Shown: one piece after another, positions 26,251-35,203 of the stretch | How the letters are laid out: each line of letters begins with the position of its first letter | Numbering within the stretch: position 1 is the first letter of the stretch | Source of the DNA: UBA4781 sp963674975 | Lineage (GTDB): Bacteria > Chloroflexota > Anaerolineae > Anaerolineales > Anaerolineaceae | Direction of reading: 5' to 3' | Assembly (NCBI GenBank): GCA_963674975.1 | Contig: OY771913.1 | Span: 2,356,001 to 2,420,000, forward strand | Length of the DNA: 64,000 nucleotides | Translations under genes and position numbers: made by a program | Notes under the pieces: model-generated | What the model was told of the DNA's origin: nothing | What the model saw: only the letters and a program-made list of their open reading frames with translations | The model's database searches: none

Positions 26251-26529
26251 ATGTCTCGATCTCTTAAAAAAGGACCTTTCGTGGATCCGAAGTTGCTGAA
26301 AAAAATTGAGGAAATGAACACCAAGAATGAAAAGAAGGTGGTGCGAACATGGAGTCGTGCAAGCACTATATTCCCTCAAATGGTTGGCCATACGATTGCG
26401 GTTCACGATGGACGACGCCATGTACCGATTTATGTTACTGAGAATATGGTAGGGCATAAGTTAGGTGAATTTGCTCCAACACGGCATTTCCGTGGGCACA
26501 TGGCAGAAAAAGCGACAAAGAAGGAATAA
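26251..26529 (+). CDS. rpsS: Ribosomal protein uS19
   Basis: 30S head protein forming a complex with S13. 92 residues. The SRSLKKGPFVD opening, RRSTIFPQMVG-like segment and KLGEFAPTRHFRGH are diagnostic. Twelve bases after rplB, with AAGGAG before the ATG. Confidence 0.98.
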   Translation: MSRSLKKGPFVDPKLLKKIEEMNTKNEKKVVRTWSRASTIFPQMVGHTIAVHDGRRHVPIYVTENMVGHKLGEFAPTRHFRGHMAEKATKKE

Positions 26530-26538
26530 GGACTAACC

Positions 26539-26874
26539 ATGGACGTACGTGCTGAATTAAAATATTGCTCAGTTTCCGCTCAAAAGGTTCGCCTTGTTAT
26601 TGATCTGGTACGCGGGCAGCCGGTAGAAAAAGCAATTACCGATCTGAAGTTCCTGCATAAAGCTGCATCCGAGCCGGTACGCAAATTGATCGAATCGGCA
26701 GCAGCAAATGCTGAAAAGAATTTTGGGATCGATCGCGGTAATTTGTTTATCAGTGAAATATTCGCCGATGAAGCTCCCACTCGAAAGTGGCGCAGATTTG
26801 GTGCTCGTGGCAGATTCAAGCCGATCTTGAAACGTTCTTCTCATGTAAAGATCGTTCTGCAGGAAAAGGCATAA
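26539..26874 (+). CDS. rplV: Ribosomal protein uL22
   Basis: 50S protein whose beta hairpin lines the exit tunnel. 111 residues. The SAQKVRLVIDLVRG helix is diagnostic, and the tip region around FGARGRFKPILKRSSH has no obvious macrolide-resistance deletion. Confidence 0.97.
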   Translation: MDVRAELKYCSVSAQKVRLVIDLVRGQPVEKAITDLKFLHKAASEPVRKLIESAAANAEKNFGIDRGNLFISEIFADEAPTRKWRRFGARGRFKPILKRSSHVKIVLQEKA

Positions 26875-26894
26875 AGGAAAGAGTAGGAGATATT

Positions 26895-27572
26895 ATGGGT
26901 CGAAAAGTTCATCCAATCGGTTTCCGCTTAGGGATCAACCAACCATGGGAAGGTCGTTGGTATGCCGAAGGGCAAAATTATATTGATCAGCTGCATCAGG
27001 ATTTAAAAATCCGCAAGCTGGTCAGGGATATGGCTGGAAAAGCTGGTGTTTCTTTCATCGAAATCGAAAGATATCCCAGCAAGATCAAGATCGTTGTGAA
27101 TACGGCAAAACCCGGCATTCTTATTGGTAGAAAAGGTGAGACGGTAAAAGGTATTCGCAAGAGCCTTGAAGATTTGACCGGAAAGAAAATTGATCTTGAG
27201 ATCAAAGAAATTGTCAATCCGGATTGTGATGCTCGCCTGGTTGCAGAGAATATTGCCAATCAAATAAACCGCCGTATCAGCTACCGCCGCGCCATGAAAC
27301 GCGCAATTCAGCAGGCTATACGCCAGGGCGCTGAGGGCGTAAAGGTTGAAGTGGCTGGACGGTTGAACGGTGCTGAAATGTGCCGGACCGTTTGGCTGCG
27401 TGAGGGACGTGTTCCTCTGCAAACACTGCGCGCTAATATTGATTTTGCACGTGACCATGCATTGACCACATATGGGCAGATTGGTGTCAAAGTTTGGATT
27501 TATAAAGGCGAAATCATGCCTGGAACGGAAGAAAAACCCGAAGAAACAGAAGGCGTTTACGTTAGTGAATAA
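26895..27572 (+). CDS. rpsC: Ribosomal protein uS3
   Basis: 30S protein at the mRNA entry site with helicase activity. 225 residues. The start MGRKVHPIGFRLG at 26895 has AGGAGA upstream; in-frame ATG 26787 lies inside rplV and is rejected. The KH motif LIGRKGETV and the C-terminal GQIGVKVWIYKG are standard. The acidic tail (TEEKPEETEG) is longer than in E. coli. Confidence 0.97.
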   Translation: MGRKVHPIGFRLGINQPWEGRWYAEGQNYIDQLHQDLKIRKLVRDMAGKAGVSFIEIERYPSKIKIVVNTAKPGILIGRKGETVKGIRKSLEDLTGKKIDLEIKEIVNPDCDARLVAENIANQINRRISYRRAMKRAIQQAIRQGAEGVKVEVAGRLNGAEMCRTVWLREGRVPLQTLRANIDFARDHALTTYGQIGVKVWIYKGEIMPGTEEKPEETEGVYVSE

Positions 27573-27605
27573 CCTGACGTATCGTATCGGAAAGAGGAAA
27601 TTATC

Positions 27606-28028
27606 ATGTTGATGCCAAAACGTGTAAAGTATCGCAAGCAAATGCGCGGACGAATGAAAGGGAAAGAACTGCGCGGCGTTGAGATTTCTTTTGGTGAGTT
27701 TGCCTTACAAGCATTGGAGCCAGCCTGGATATCAGCGAGACAGATCGAAGCATCCCGCCGCTCTATCGTCCGTAATCTAAAGAGACGTGGAAAAGTGTGG
27801 ATCCGCATCTTCCCTGATAAGCCTATCACAAAGCGTGCACCTGAATCCCGTATGGGTAAAGGAAAAGGGAATGTCGAATTTTGGGCTGCTGTAGTAAAAC
27901 CCGGTAGAGTTCTTTTTGAGGTCGGTGGCGTGGACGGAGAAACTGCAAAGCATGCGCTGAAGCAGGCTTCATATAAACTGCCGATCAAAACAAAACTAAT
28001 TGCACGTTCGGATTTTAGTGGAGATTAA
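27606..28028 (+). CDS. rplP: Ribosomal protein uL16
   Basis: 50S protein contacting the A-site tRNA elbow. 140 residues. MPKRVKYRKQMRGRMKG and RMGKGKGNVEFW are diagnostic. The annotated start is MLMPKR; the second ATG (27612) is an equally possible start, since most L16 proteins begin at MP. Confidence 0.96.
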   Translation: MLMPKRVKYRKQMRGRMKGKELRGVEISFGEFALQALEPAWISARQIEASRRSIVRNLKRRGKVWIRIFPDKPITKRAPESRMGKGKGNVEFWAAVVKPGRVLFEVGGVDGETAKHALKQASYKLPIKTKLIARSDFSGD

Positions 28029-28030
28029 AG

Positions 28031-28243
28031 ATGAAGATCGAAGAAATTAGAAAACTCTCAGATGAAGAACTGCAAACCAAGATTTATGATGCAAAACGAG
28101 AATATATGGAAATGAGATTTCAGCATGTATCCGGACAGTTAAGCGATACCAGCAAGTTGAAATTAACTCGAAAAGATATTGCAAAAATGGAAACCATAAT
28201 TCGAGAACGAAGTATGAAAAAGAATGAAGAAGGTGAGAAATGA
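28031..28243 (+). CDS. rpmC: Ribosomal protein uL29
   Basis: 50S protein beside L23 at the tunnel exit. 70 residues forming a helical hairpin. The short EIRKLSDEEL opening and KLTRKDIAKMETIIRER second helix are typical. Two bases after rplP; it overlaps rpsQ by four bases. Confidence 0.95.
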   Translation: MKIEEIRKLSDEELQTKIYDAKREYMEMRFQHVSGQLSDTSKLKLTRKDIAKMETIIRERSMKKNEEGEK

Positions 28244-28512
28244 CCGCAAGAAGAAGATTACAAGGTGTTGTCACCAGTGACAAAATGATGAAGACCGTTG
28301 TGGTCGAAATCTCACGCACCTACCGACATCCCCTTTATCAAAAAGTAGTTCATTCTGCAAAACGGTTTATGGCACATGATGAACTCGGTTGCAAAATCGG
28401 TGATGAAGTATTGATCGTTGAAAGCAAACCACTCTCTCGTAAGAAACGCTGGGTTGTTGAAGAGATCTTGAGTAAAAGCGAAGAAGAAAAAGAGATTGTG
28501 AAGGAAGGCTGA
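28240..28512 (+). CDS. rpsQ: Ribosomal protein uS17
   Basis: 30S assembly protein with an OB fold. 90 residues. LQGVVTSDKMMKTVVVEI and YQKVVHSAKRFMAHDE match the family. The C-terminal acidic tail beyond KKRWVVEEI is lineage variation. ATG overlaps the rpmC stop. Confidence 0.97.
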   Translation: MTARRRLQGVVTSDKMMKTVVVEISRTYRHPLYQKVVHSAKRFMAHDELGCKIGDEVLIVESKPLSRKKRWVVEEILSKSEEEKEIVKEG

Positions 28513-28516
28513 TACC

Positions 28517-28888
28517 ATGATCCAACAAGAATCTCGTTTAAAAATTGCTGATAATACCGGCGCTCGAGAAATATTAGTGATCCATGTTATGGGTGGGTCG
28601 CGTAGAAAATATGGGCGCATCGGTGATATTGTGGTCGGTACCGTAAAATCTGCTGCACCTCAGGGCGGTATCAAGAAAAGTGAAATAGTGCATGCGGTGA
28701 TTGTTCGCTGCTCAAAAGAGTGGCGCCGGACTGATGGTTCTACGATTCGATTTGATGACAATGCGGCTGTGATCCTGGATGGTGAAACCAAGAACCCCAA
28801 AGGAACCCGCATTTTCGGACCTGTAGCGCGCGAACTGCGTGAACAGGGTTATGTGAAAATCGTTTCACTTGCACCGGAAGTTATCTAG
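28517..28888 (+). CDS. rplN: Ribosomal protein uL14
   Basis: 50S protein at the subunit interface; binding site of the silencing factor RsfS. 123 residues. MIQQESRLKIADNTGARE and the GTRIFGPVARELR segment are diagnostic. Confidence 0.98.
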   Translation: MIQQESRLKIADNTGAREILVIHVMGGSRRKYGRIGDIVVGTVKSAAPQGGIKKSEIVHAVIVRCSKEWRRTDGSTIRFDDNAAVILDGETKNPKGTRIFGPVARELREQGYVKIVSLAPEVI

Positions 28889-28911
28889 GTCATACTGTGT
28901 AGGAGATGGGA

Positions 28912-29241
28912 ATGAAGTTAAAAATAAAACATGGCGATCAAGTAGAAGTGGTCACCGGCCGAGCTGAAGATAAGGGAAAACGTGGTGAAGTGATTCGTGT
29001 CTTCCCGAAAAACAACAGGGTCATGGTACAGGGCTTGAATATTCGCACAAAGCACCAAAAACAGGTTCAATCTGAGGGTCGAAGCATTAGTCCTGGGATT
29101 GTTAAACTTGAAGCGCCGATAAGCATATCCAATGTGATGCTGGTATGTAAGAAATGCAATAAACCAACTCGTGTTGGCTTTATTCGAGAAGAAGGCAAAA
29201 GCATCAGGGTTTGTAAAAAGTGCGGCGCAAAATTAGATTAA
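28912..29241 (+). CDS. rplX: Ribosomal protein uL24
   Basis: One of two assembly initiators of the 50S subunit. 109 residues. A KOW motif (KIKHGDQVEVVTGRAEDKGK) is followed by a C-terminal zinc ribbon with CKKC and a second CKKC. The start is the ATG at 28912, six bases after GGAG; the ATG at 28906 abuts the ribosome site. Confidence 0.95.
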   Translation: MKLKIKHGDQVEVVTGRAEDKGKRGEVIRVFPKNNRVMVQGLNIRTKHQKQVQSEGRSISPGIVKLEAPISISNVMLVCKKCNKPTRVGFIREEGKSIRVCKKCGAKLD

Positions 29242-29257
29242 TGCAGCGGAGAATAGA

Positions 29258-29800
29258 ATGAATGTATTAAAAGAAAAATATAAAAAAGAAGTTATTCCCG
29301 CCCTGATGAAGGAATTTTCTCTATCCAATGTTATGCAGGCACCAAAATTGGAGAAGATTGTGCTGAATATCGGTTTGGGTGAGGCACTTGATAATCCAAA
29401 GGCTTTGGATGCAGCTGCAGCAGATATTATGGCAATCACAGGGCAGAAACCTGTCATCATAAAAGCGAAGAAAAGCATTGCTAACTTCAAACTGCGTGAA
29501 GGTAGATTGATCGGAGCAAAAGTAACTCTACGCGGAGAAAAAATGTGGGCATTTATCGATCGCTTGATCAATATTGCACTGCCTCGTTTGCGTGACTTCC
29601 GCGGTGTGAGCAGAGATTCCTTTGATGGAAGAGGGAACTATACACTTGGTCTGGCGGAACAGTTGATCTTCCCTGAAATCGAATACGATAAGATCGATAA
29701 GGTCAGAGGAATGGAAATTACTATTGTAACAACTGCTCCAAATGATGAGCAATCAATGGCAATGTTGAGTATGATGGGAATGCCCTTCAGGAAGGTATAG
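29258..29800 (+). CDS. rplE: Ribosomal protein uL5
   Basis: Binds 5S rRNA and forms an inter-subunit bridge. 180 residues. NVMQAPKLEKIVLNIGLGEA and RDFRGVSRDSFDGRGNY are diagnostic. Confidence 0.98.
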   Translation: MNVLKEKYKKEVIPALMKEFSLSNVMQAPKLEKIVLNIGLGEALDNPKALDAAAADIMAITGQKPVIIKAKKSIANFKLREGRLIGAKVTLRGEKMWAFIDRLINIALPRLRDFRGVSRDSFDGRGNYTLGLAEQLIFPEIEYDKIDKVRGMEITIVTTAPNDEQSMAMLSMMGMPFRKV

Positions 29801-29802
29801 AG

Positions 29803-29985
29803 ATGGCAAAAAAGTGTATGCAGTATCGTGAAATGAGAAGAGAATATCCAACGCAGGTTCGGAATCGCTGCAAAATTTGCGGCAGACCCAGAGGGTATAT
29901 GCGGCGATTTGGAATTTGTAGGATTTGTTTCCGGGAATTATCCCTGAGTGGGAAGATTCCAGGTGTAACAAAATCATCATGGTAA
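29803..29985 (+). CDS. rpsN: Ribosomal protein uS14, zinc (type Z) form
   Basis: 30S head protein. 60 residues, short form with an intact zinc site: CKIC, then CRIC 13 residues later. The presence of the zinc form in the spc operon is the ancestral state. Two bases after rplE. Confidence 0.97.
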   Translation: MAKKCMQYREMRREYPTQVRNRCKICGRPRGYMRRFGICRICFRELSLSGKIPGVTKSSW

Positions 29986-30004
29986 ACCATCCGGAGGTAT
30001 TTGA

Positions 30005-30418
30005 ATGAGCGTAAATGATCCTATTGCTGATATGTTGACTCGCATTCGGAATGGTTTATCAACGAACCATGCCGTTGTTGCGATGCCTGCTTCAAAAATG
30101 AAAGCAGAAATTGCGAGAATTTTAAAAGAGGAAGGTTTCATCTCAGGCTACGAAGTCGTTGATGGTCCGAAAACTCCTCAAAAAATTCTACGCGTGAATT
30201 TAAAATACATTGGAGATCGCCGAGAACGAAAAGCTGTCATTACCGGGTTGGTCCGTATAAGCAAACCGGGACGCCGGATCTACACCCATAAAAAGGAAAT
30301 TCCCTGGGTGCGGTCGGGTATGGGTGTGGCAATTATTTCTACACCAAAAGGCATTATGACCGGTCAACAAGCCCAGAAGAATGGTGTGGGCGGCGAAATC
30401 TTGTGTAAGGTATGGTAG
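30005..30418 (+). CDS. rpsH: Ribosomal protein uS8
   Basis: Central-domain 30S assembly protein; in E. coli it represses the spc operon. 137 residues. NDPIADMLTRIRN opening and STPKGIMTGQQAQKNGVGGE C-terminus are diagnostic. GGAGG precedes the ATG. Confidence 0.98.
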   Translation: MSVNDPIADMLTRIRNGLSTNHAVVAMPASKMKAEIARILKEEGFISGYEVVDGPKTPQKILRVNLKYIGDRRERKAVITGLVRISKPGRRIYTHKKEIPWVRSGMGVAIISTPKGIMTGQQAQKNGVGGEILCKVW

Positions 30419-30428
30419 GAGGATAACA

Positions 30429-30977
30429 GTGTCACGAATTGGAAAATTACCAATAACTATACCCGCAGGTGTACAGGTTGATCTGGATGGGTCAAACGTT
30501 TCTGTAAAAGGACCTAAAGGAGAAATGAAATATACATTCTCCAACCTTGTCGAGATCAAGAAAGAGGATGATCAGATCGTCATTACCCGATCTTCTGATG
30601 AAAAGACTGTACGTGCTTTACATGGAACGACCCGCGCAGTTCTGGCAAATATGATCACAGGTGTTCACACAGGATTTCAAAAAGTCCTTGAAATAGCCGG
30701 TGTGGGTTATCGTGCTGAAAAATCAGGTTCAGATATCACCGTTCATGTCGGATTTTCTCATCCTGTAAAGGTCACTCCTCCTGAGGGCATTAGCTTTGAA
30801 GTTGACGAAAAAGCGAAAACCATAACCGTTAATGGTTATGATAAACAGGTGGTTGGGCAGGTTGCTGCTGAAATACGAAAACTAAGACCACCGGAGCCCT
30901 ATAAAGGGAAGGGCATTCATTATATGGGCGAGCGTCTGCGTCATAAAGCTGGTAAATCTGCAAAAGTTGGCGCATAG
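30429..30977 (+). CDS. rplF: Ribosomal protein uL6
   Basis: 50S protein near the factor-binding site. 182 residues from a GTG at 30429 (SRIGKLPITIPAGV), preceded by AGGAGG; an earlier in-frame ATG at 30381 lies inside rpsH and is rejected. RPPEPYKGKGIHY C-terminal motif is intact. Confidence 0.97.
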   Translation: MSRIGKLPITIPAGVQVDLDGSNVSVKGPKGEMKYTFSNLVEIKKEDDQIVITRSSDEKTVRALHGTTRAVLANMITGVHTGFQKVLEIAGVGYRAEKSGSDITVHVGFSHPVKVTPPEGISFEVDEKAKTITVNGYDKQVVGQVAAEIRKLRPPEPYKGKGIHYMGERLRHKAGKSAKVGA

Positions 30978-31000
30978 GAAACTACTCCGGGAAGGCTATT

Positions 31001-31366
31001 ATGGCAAATAAATCAAGAAATGAAGCAAGAATTAAAAGACATCGCCGGGTTCGAAAGAATATCTATGGCGTTGCTGAAAAGCCGCGTATGTGTGTATTCC
31101 GCAGTTTATCTGATATCTATGTTCAGGTGATTGACGATGACAAGGGAGTTACCCTCGTATCTTCTTCAAGCCTGGATAAAGAGTTGAAGAGCAAACTGAA
31201 GGGAAAAACCAAGACTGAACAGGCTGTTGAAGTTGGAAAATTGGTTGCCAATCGCGCAAAAGAAAAAAAGATCAGCACGGTTGTATTCGATCGCGGTGGG
31301 TATCGATACGATGGAAGAGTGAAAGCACTCGCAGATGCAGCCAGAGAAGCTGGTTTGAAATTCTAA
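31001..31366 (+). CDS. rplR: Ribosomal protein uL18
   Basis: 5S rRNA-binding protein of the central protuberance. 121 residues, with a basic N-terminus, RMCVFRSLSDIYVQVID and the closing ADAAREAGLKF typical of L18. Confidence 0.97.
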   Translation: MANKSRNEARIKRHRRVRKNIYGVAEKPRMCVFRSLSDIYVQVIDDDKGVTLVSSSSLDKELKSKLKGKTKTEQAVEVGKLVANRAKEKKISTVVFDRGGYRYDGRVKALADAAREAGLKF

Positions 31367-31397
31367 CAACAGTATTGGCGAAGAATAGGAATAAAAT

Positions 31398-31919
31398 ATG
31401 GCATATCAATCGGTTGAGAAGGAATACGACGAGCGAGTAGTTGAGATCAAACGTGTTGCTAAGGTTGTAAAAGGCGGACGTAGATTTCAATTCCGTGTGG
31501 CTATTGTTGCCGGTGATAATAACGGCACAGTAGGTCTTGGAGTTGGAAAAGCAAATTCGGTACCTGATGCAATGAAAAAAGCCACTGCTCAGGCGCATAA
31601 AAATATGCATAAGGTCTCATTGTACGGAACAACGATTCCGCATGAGGTGTTCGGAAAAACCGGCGGCGCGCGTGTGCTGCTGAAACCTGCTTCACTGGGA
31701 ACAGGCGTTATTGCAGGTGGCGGCGTTCGTGCAGTTTTGGAGGCGGTCGGCGTTCATGACATTCTCACAAAATCTCTGGGGAGCGCAAATATCCTTAATG
31801 TTGTGAAAGCAACCTTCAATGCTCTCAGCCAGCTGTACTCACCATCTGAAATGGCAGAGATGCGCGGGAAACCCGCAAAGGAATTGGCACCTTTCTGGGA
31901 GAGGAAAGAAAATGGCTAA
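31398..31919 (+). CDS. rpsE: Ribosomal protein uS5
   Basis: 30S accuracy protein and target of spectinomycin-resistance mutations. 173 residues. The N-terminal loop VVKGGRRFQFR and the GTGVIAGGGVRAVLE motif are wild type. It overlaps rpmD by eight bases. Confidence 0.98.
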   Translation: MAYQSVEKEYDERVVEIKRVAKVVKGGRRFQFRVAIVAGDNNGTVGLGVGKANSVPDAMKKATAQAHKNMHKVSLYGTTIPHEVFGKTGGARVLLKPASLGTGVIAGGGVRAVLEAVGVHDILTKSLGSANILNVVKATFNALSQLYSPSEMAEMRGKPAKELAPFWERKENG

Positions 31920-32106
31920 ATCAGGAAAGTTATTAAAAATTACTTTGGTGCGAAGCCCAATTGGAAATACAACAAGGCATCGTGATACATTACGAGCGTT
32001 GGGACTGCATCGTATTGGACAAACCATCGAACAAAAAGATTCCCCAACAGTGAGGGGTATGCTTGCAAAAGTAAATCATCTTGTGAAAATTGAAGTGCAG
32101 GAATAA
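31912..32106 (+). CDS. rpmD: Ribosomal protein uL30
   Basis: Small 50S protein. 64 residues from the ATG at 31912, which overlaps the rpsE stop; the upstream in-frame ATG at 31819 is inside rpsE. The KITLVRSPIGN and LGLHRIGQT segments are diagnostic. Confidence 0.95.
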   Translation: MAKSGKLLKITLVRSPIGNTTRHRDTLRALGLHRIGQTIEQKDSPTVRGMLAKVNHLVKIEVQE

Positions 32107-32108
32107 AA

Positions 32109-32564
32109 ATGAAATTACATGATCTAAAACCCAATCCCGGTTCGAAAAAGGACCGAACTCGTGTTGGTCGCGGTATTGCAGCTGGAAAAGGAAAGACTGC
32201 TGGACGTGGAACCAAAGGGCAGCGTTCTCGCTCAGGTTTTGGCGGTCACCTGTATCGTCAGGGCGGCAACCTTCCTTTCTATCGTCGGCTGCCTTTCAGA
32301 CGTGGTGAAGGATTTACTCCGCCAAACCAGGTTGAATATAATGAAATCAATGTAGAAACTCTGGCGAAAGCTTATAAAAAAGACGCAGAAGTAACCCCTG
32401 AGAATCTGGCGGCTAACAATCTACTGCACAAAAATCAAAACCCCGTTGCACTGTTAGGGCGCGGCAGCATCGATAAACCCCTGACCGTAAAGGTCCATCG
32501 AGCAACGAAGTCAGCTCGTGAGAAAATTGAAGCTGCGGGTGGAAAAGTAGAAATTGTTGGTTAA
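32109..32564 (+). CDS. rplO: Ribosomal protein uL15
   Basis: Late 50S assembly protein. 151 residues. The N-terminal LKPNPGSKKDRTRVGRG tail and GQRSRSGFGGHLYRQGG are diagnostic. Two bases after rpmD, before secY as usual. Confidence 0.98.
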   Translation: MKLHDLKPNPGSKKDRTRVGRGIAAGKGKTAGRGTKGQRSRSGFGGHLYRQGGNLPFYRRLPFRRGEGFTPPNQVEYNEINVETLAKAYKKDAEVTPENLAANNLLHKNQNPVALLGRGSIDKPLTVKVHRATKSAREKIEAAGGKVEIVG

Positions 32565-32587
32565 GAAGCTCATAAAGGAGTTCTAAG

Positions 32588-33937
32588 ATGAAGAAATCAG
32601 CATGGCGCTACCTGTGGACATCAAAAGATATTCGTAAAAAGCTGCTTATTACATTATTTATTTTGGTATTGTATCGATTTGCAGCGAATATCCCTGTTCC
32701 GGGTGTAGATCGCACTGTGATCGCGTCTATCTTTACCTCATCCAGTGCAGCAGGGAATTTGCTCAATGTCTTTGATTTGCTTTCTGGTGGAACACTATCT
32801 AACTTTTCCATTCTCGCAATGGGTGTTTATCCTTACATTACAGCACAGATCATTATCCAATTACTGGTTCCGTTAATTCCCTCATTACAGAAAAGAATTC
32901 AAGATAACCCTAAAGAAGGGCGAAAGCTTACAGAGAGATATACTATTTTACTGACGATTCCCCTTTCTGCATTGAGTGCATTTGGACAGATTCAAATCTT
33001 CCGCCAATTGGTAGGAACTGCTTCATTATTTAACTTTGAATTCGGGTTGAGTGGAGCAAATCTCTTCCCAACGTTGACCACGATCATCAGTATGATGGGC
33101 GGTACAATGCTGGGCATTTGGCTGGGTGAATTGATTTCTGAATATGGAATTCCGAACCAGGGTCTTTCTTTGATCATTTTTGCGGGTATCGTTGCCAGAA
33201 TACCGCGGAGTGTTTATTCGATCATCACCTCTGGAGAGAATGTAGTATTACTGCTCTCGATCATGATCACGATTCTGGTGGTATCGATCTTTGCTATCGT
33301 ATATGTACAAAAAGGGCAGAGAAAAGTACCGGTGATCTTCCCCGGTCGTCGTGTAGGCAATCGTATGTCGATGCCCGTACGAAGCAACATACCCTTGATG
33401 ATCAATATGGCTGGAATGATCCCGTTGATTTTCGCGCAGACCATTTTGTCTTTGCCGGCAATCGTGGCACAATTTTTTGTGAACTCAGAAACTGAATGGC
33501 TGGCAAAACTTTCATCGGGAACGATCAATATCTTCAATTCTGGAAGCGTCTGGTACGTGGTCATTTACTTCCTCATGGTTGTCGGATTGACCTTCTTCTA
33601 TACGGAAGTTCTATTCGAGCAACAAAACTATGGAGAAAACCTGAAAAAACAGGGCGCTCAGATTCCAGGTGTGGTGCGCGGTGAACCGACACAGCGGTAT
33701 TTATTAAAGGTGCAGCGCAGAATCACTCTGGTAGGAGCATTATTCCTGGCAGTAGTCGCCACGGCTCCTTATGCAACACAGCTGTTCCTTACCGAGGGAA
33801 TTGCATCGCAGTCAGGATTGTTCCTGGTAACAACCTCAGGTTTGCTGATTGTGGTTGGAACCGTTAGCGACACATTCAACGTAATTGAAACTGAATTGAA
33901 GCTGCATGGATATGAAGATAAGCTGATCAAAGGTTAA
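32588..33937 (+). CDS. secY: Preprotein translocase subunit SecY
   Basis: Pore of the Sec translocon in the cytoplasmic membrane. 449 residues and ten predicted membrane segments. The plug-region motif FDLLSGGTLSNFSI, GVYPYITAQIIIQL and the cytoplasmic loop GRRVGNRMSMPV are conserved. AAGGAG precedes the ATG. The spc-operon location matches other bacteria; adk follows. Confidence 0.98.
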   Translation: MKKSAWRYLWTSKDIRKKLLITLFILVLYRFAANIPVPGVDRTVIASIFTSSSAAGNLLNVFDLLSGGTLSNFSILAMGVYPYITAQIIIQLLVPLIPSLQKRIQDNPKEGRKLTERYTILLTIPLSALSAFGQIQIFRQLVGTASLFNFEFGLSGANLFPTLTTIISMMGGTMLGIWLGELISEYGIPNQGLSLIIFAGIVARIPRSVYSIITSGENVVLLLSIMITILVVSIFAIVYVQKGQRKVPVIFPGRRVGNRMSMPVRSNIPLMINMAGMIPLIFAQTILSLPAIVAQFFVNSETEWLAKLSSGTINIFNSGSVWYVVIYFLMVVGLTFFYTEVLFEQQNYGENLKKQGAQIPGVVRGEPTQRYLLKVQRRITLVGALFLAVVATAPYATQLFLTEGIASQSGLFLVTTSGLLIVVGTVSDTFNVIETELKLHGYEDKLIKG

Positions 33938-33948
33938 TAAACTATAGT

Positions 33949-34605
33949 ATGGCTATTTTTATCGTCTTATTAGGACCTCCCGGAGCGGGAAAAGGAACAC
34001 AAGCTGAAATTATTTCAGAAAAGCTTTCTATTCCCCATATCTCTTCCGGCGACCTGTTTCGAGAAAACTTGAAAAATGAAACAGAGTTGGGGAAGAAAGC
34101 CAAAGCATTTATGGACAGCGGGAAACTGGTTCCTGATGAGATCACCATTTCTATGGTTGAAGATCGCTTATCGAGGAAAGATTGCGAAGCAGGAGCACTG
34201 CTGGATGGTTTTCCACGGACGCCGTTTCAAGCACAGGAACTGGATAAGATCTTGAAGGCGAACGGAAATACGATCAGCGTTGTACCTTATATTGTGGTAT
34301 CCGATCAGATTCTGCTTGAACGTTTAACAGGTAGATGGACTTGCAAGGCTGCTGGACATATCTACCATGAAACGTTCAACCCTCCAAAGAAATCTGGTTT
34401 TTGTGATATCGATGGGTCTCCCTTATATCAGAGAGATGATGATAAGAAGGAAACCATCGAAAAAAGGCTGGCTGTTTTTCATGAACAAACCGCACCTTTA
34501 ATAGAGTATTATCGTGAAAAGGATCTTCTCGCTGAGATTGATGGAACGCAATCGATTGACGAGGTAAGCGAAGCCTTAATGAAGACCGTTCGAGCATTTG
34601 CATAG
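33949..34605 (+). CDS. adk: Adenylate kinase
   Basis: Interconverts ATP + AMP and 2 ADP. 218 residues, long-LID form. P-loop GPPGAGKGT (9-17), AMP site SSGDLFRENL, and DGFPRT. The LID zinc site is incomplete: of the four positions (Cys, Cys, Cys, Cys/Asp), this protein has C132, A135, C152 and D155; His137 or His140 might substitute. It follows secY by 11 bases. Confidence 0.96.
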   Translation: MAIFIVLLGPPGAGKGTQAEIISEKLSIPHISSGDLFRENLKNETELGKKAKAFMDSGKLVPDEITISMVEDRLSRKDCEAGALLDGFPRTPFQAQELDKILKANGNTISVVPYIVVSDQILLERLTGRWTCKAAGHIYHETFNPPKKSGFCDIDGSPLYQRDDDKKETIEKRLAVFHEQTAPLIEYYREKDLLAEIDGTQSIDEVSEALMKTVRAFA

Positions 34606-34665
34606 ATGGACGGGATAATGATTATTGAGTATAATAAAAACTTTGCTGAAATAAAGGAGTTTTAG

Positions 34666-34779
34666 ATGAAAGTATCACCGTCTATTCGTAAACGATGCGC
34701 GAAGTGTAAAATTGTAAAAAGAAAAGGCGTTTTATACGTGATTTGTGAAAACCCGAAACATAAACAAAGACAGGGATAA
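34666..34779 (+). CDS. rpmJ: Ribosomal protein bL36
   Basis: Smallest 50S protein. 37 residues: MKVSPSIRKRCAKCKIVKRK opening, then VICENPKHKQRQG. The zinc ligands Cys-x2-Cys, Cys and His are all present, so this is the zinc form. AAAGGAG lies before the ATG. A TATAAT at 34630-34635 may be the -10 of a promoter for the alpha operon. Neither infA nor map lies between adk and this gene. Confidence 0.95.
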   Translation: MKVSPSIRKRCAKCKIVKRKGVLYVICENPKHKQRQG

Positions 34780-34784
34780 AAAAT

Positions 34785-35174
34785 ATGGCAAGAATTGAAG
34801 GTGTTGACTTACCACGAAATAAACGGATTGTAATTGGTTTGCAGTATGTTTACGGCATTGGTCCCACAACTGCAAAAACGATCCTGGAAGCTACAAATAT
34901 TAGTCCTGATATTCATGTAAAAGATCTGACGGAAGGCAATGTCAGCAGTCTTCGTGAATATATCAGTAAGAATTTTAAAGTAGAAGGTGATTTGCGTCGC
35001 GAAGTGCAGATGAATATCAAACGCTTGGTTGAAATTGGCTGCTATCGTGGATTACGCCATCGCCGCAGTTTACCTGTACATGGTCAACGGACGCGCACAA
35101 ATGCTCGCACACGGAAAGGACCGAAACGCACAGTTGCCGGTCGCGGTCGCCGTCGTGGAGCTACCAAGAAATAA
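34785..35174 (+). CDS. rpsM: Ribosomal protein uS13
   Basis: 30S head protein contacting the P-site tRNA. 129 residues. ARIEGVDLPRNKRIVIGLQY and the GLRHRRSLPVHGQRT tail are diagnostic. Five bases after rpmJ. Confidence 0.98.
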   Translation: MARIEGVDLPRNKRIVIGLQYVYGIGPTTAKTILEATNISPDIHVKDLTEGNVSSLREYISKNFKVEGDLRREVQMNIKRLVEIGCYRGLRHRRSLPVHGQRTRTNARTRKGPKRTVAGRGRRRGATKK

Positions 35175-35203
35175 GGTAGAAGAAAAAGGAATTAAGAGGA
35201 ATT

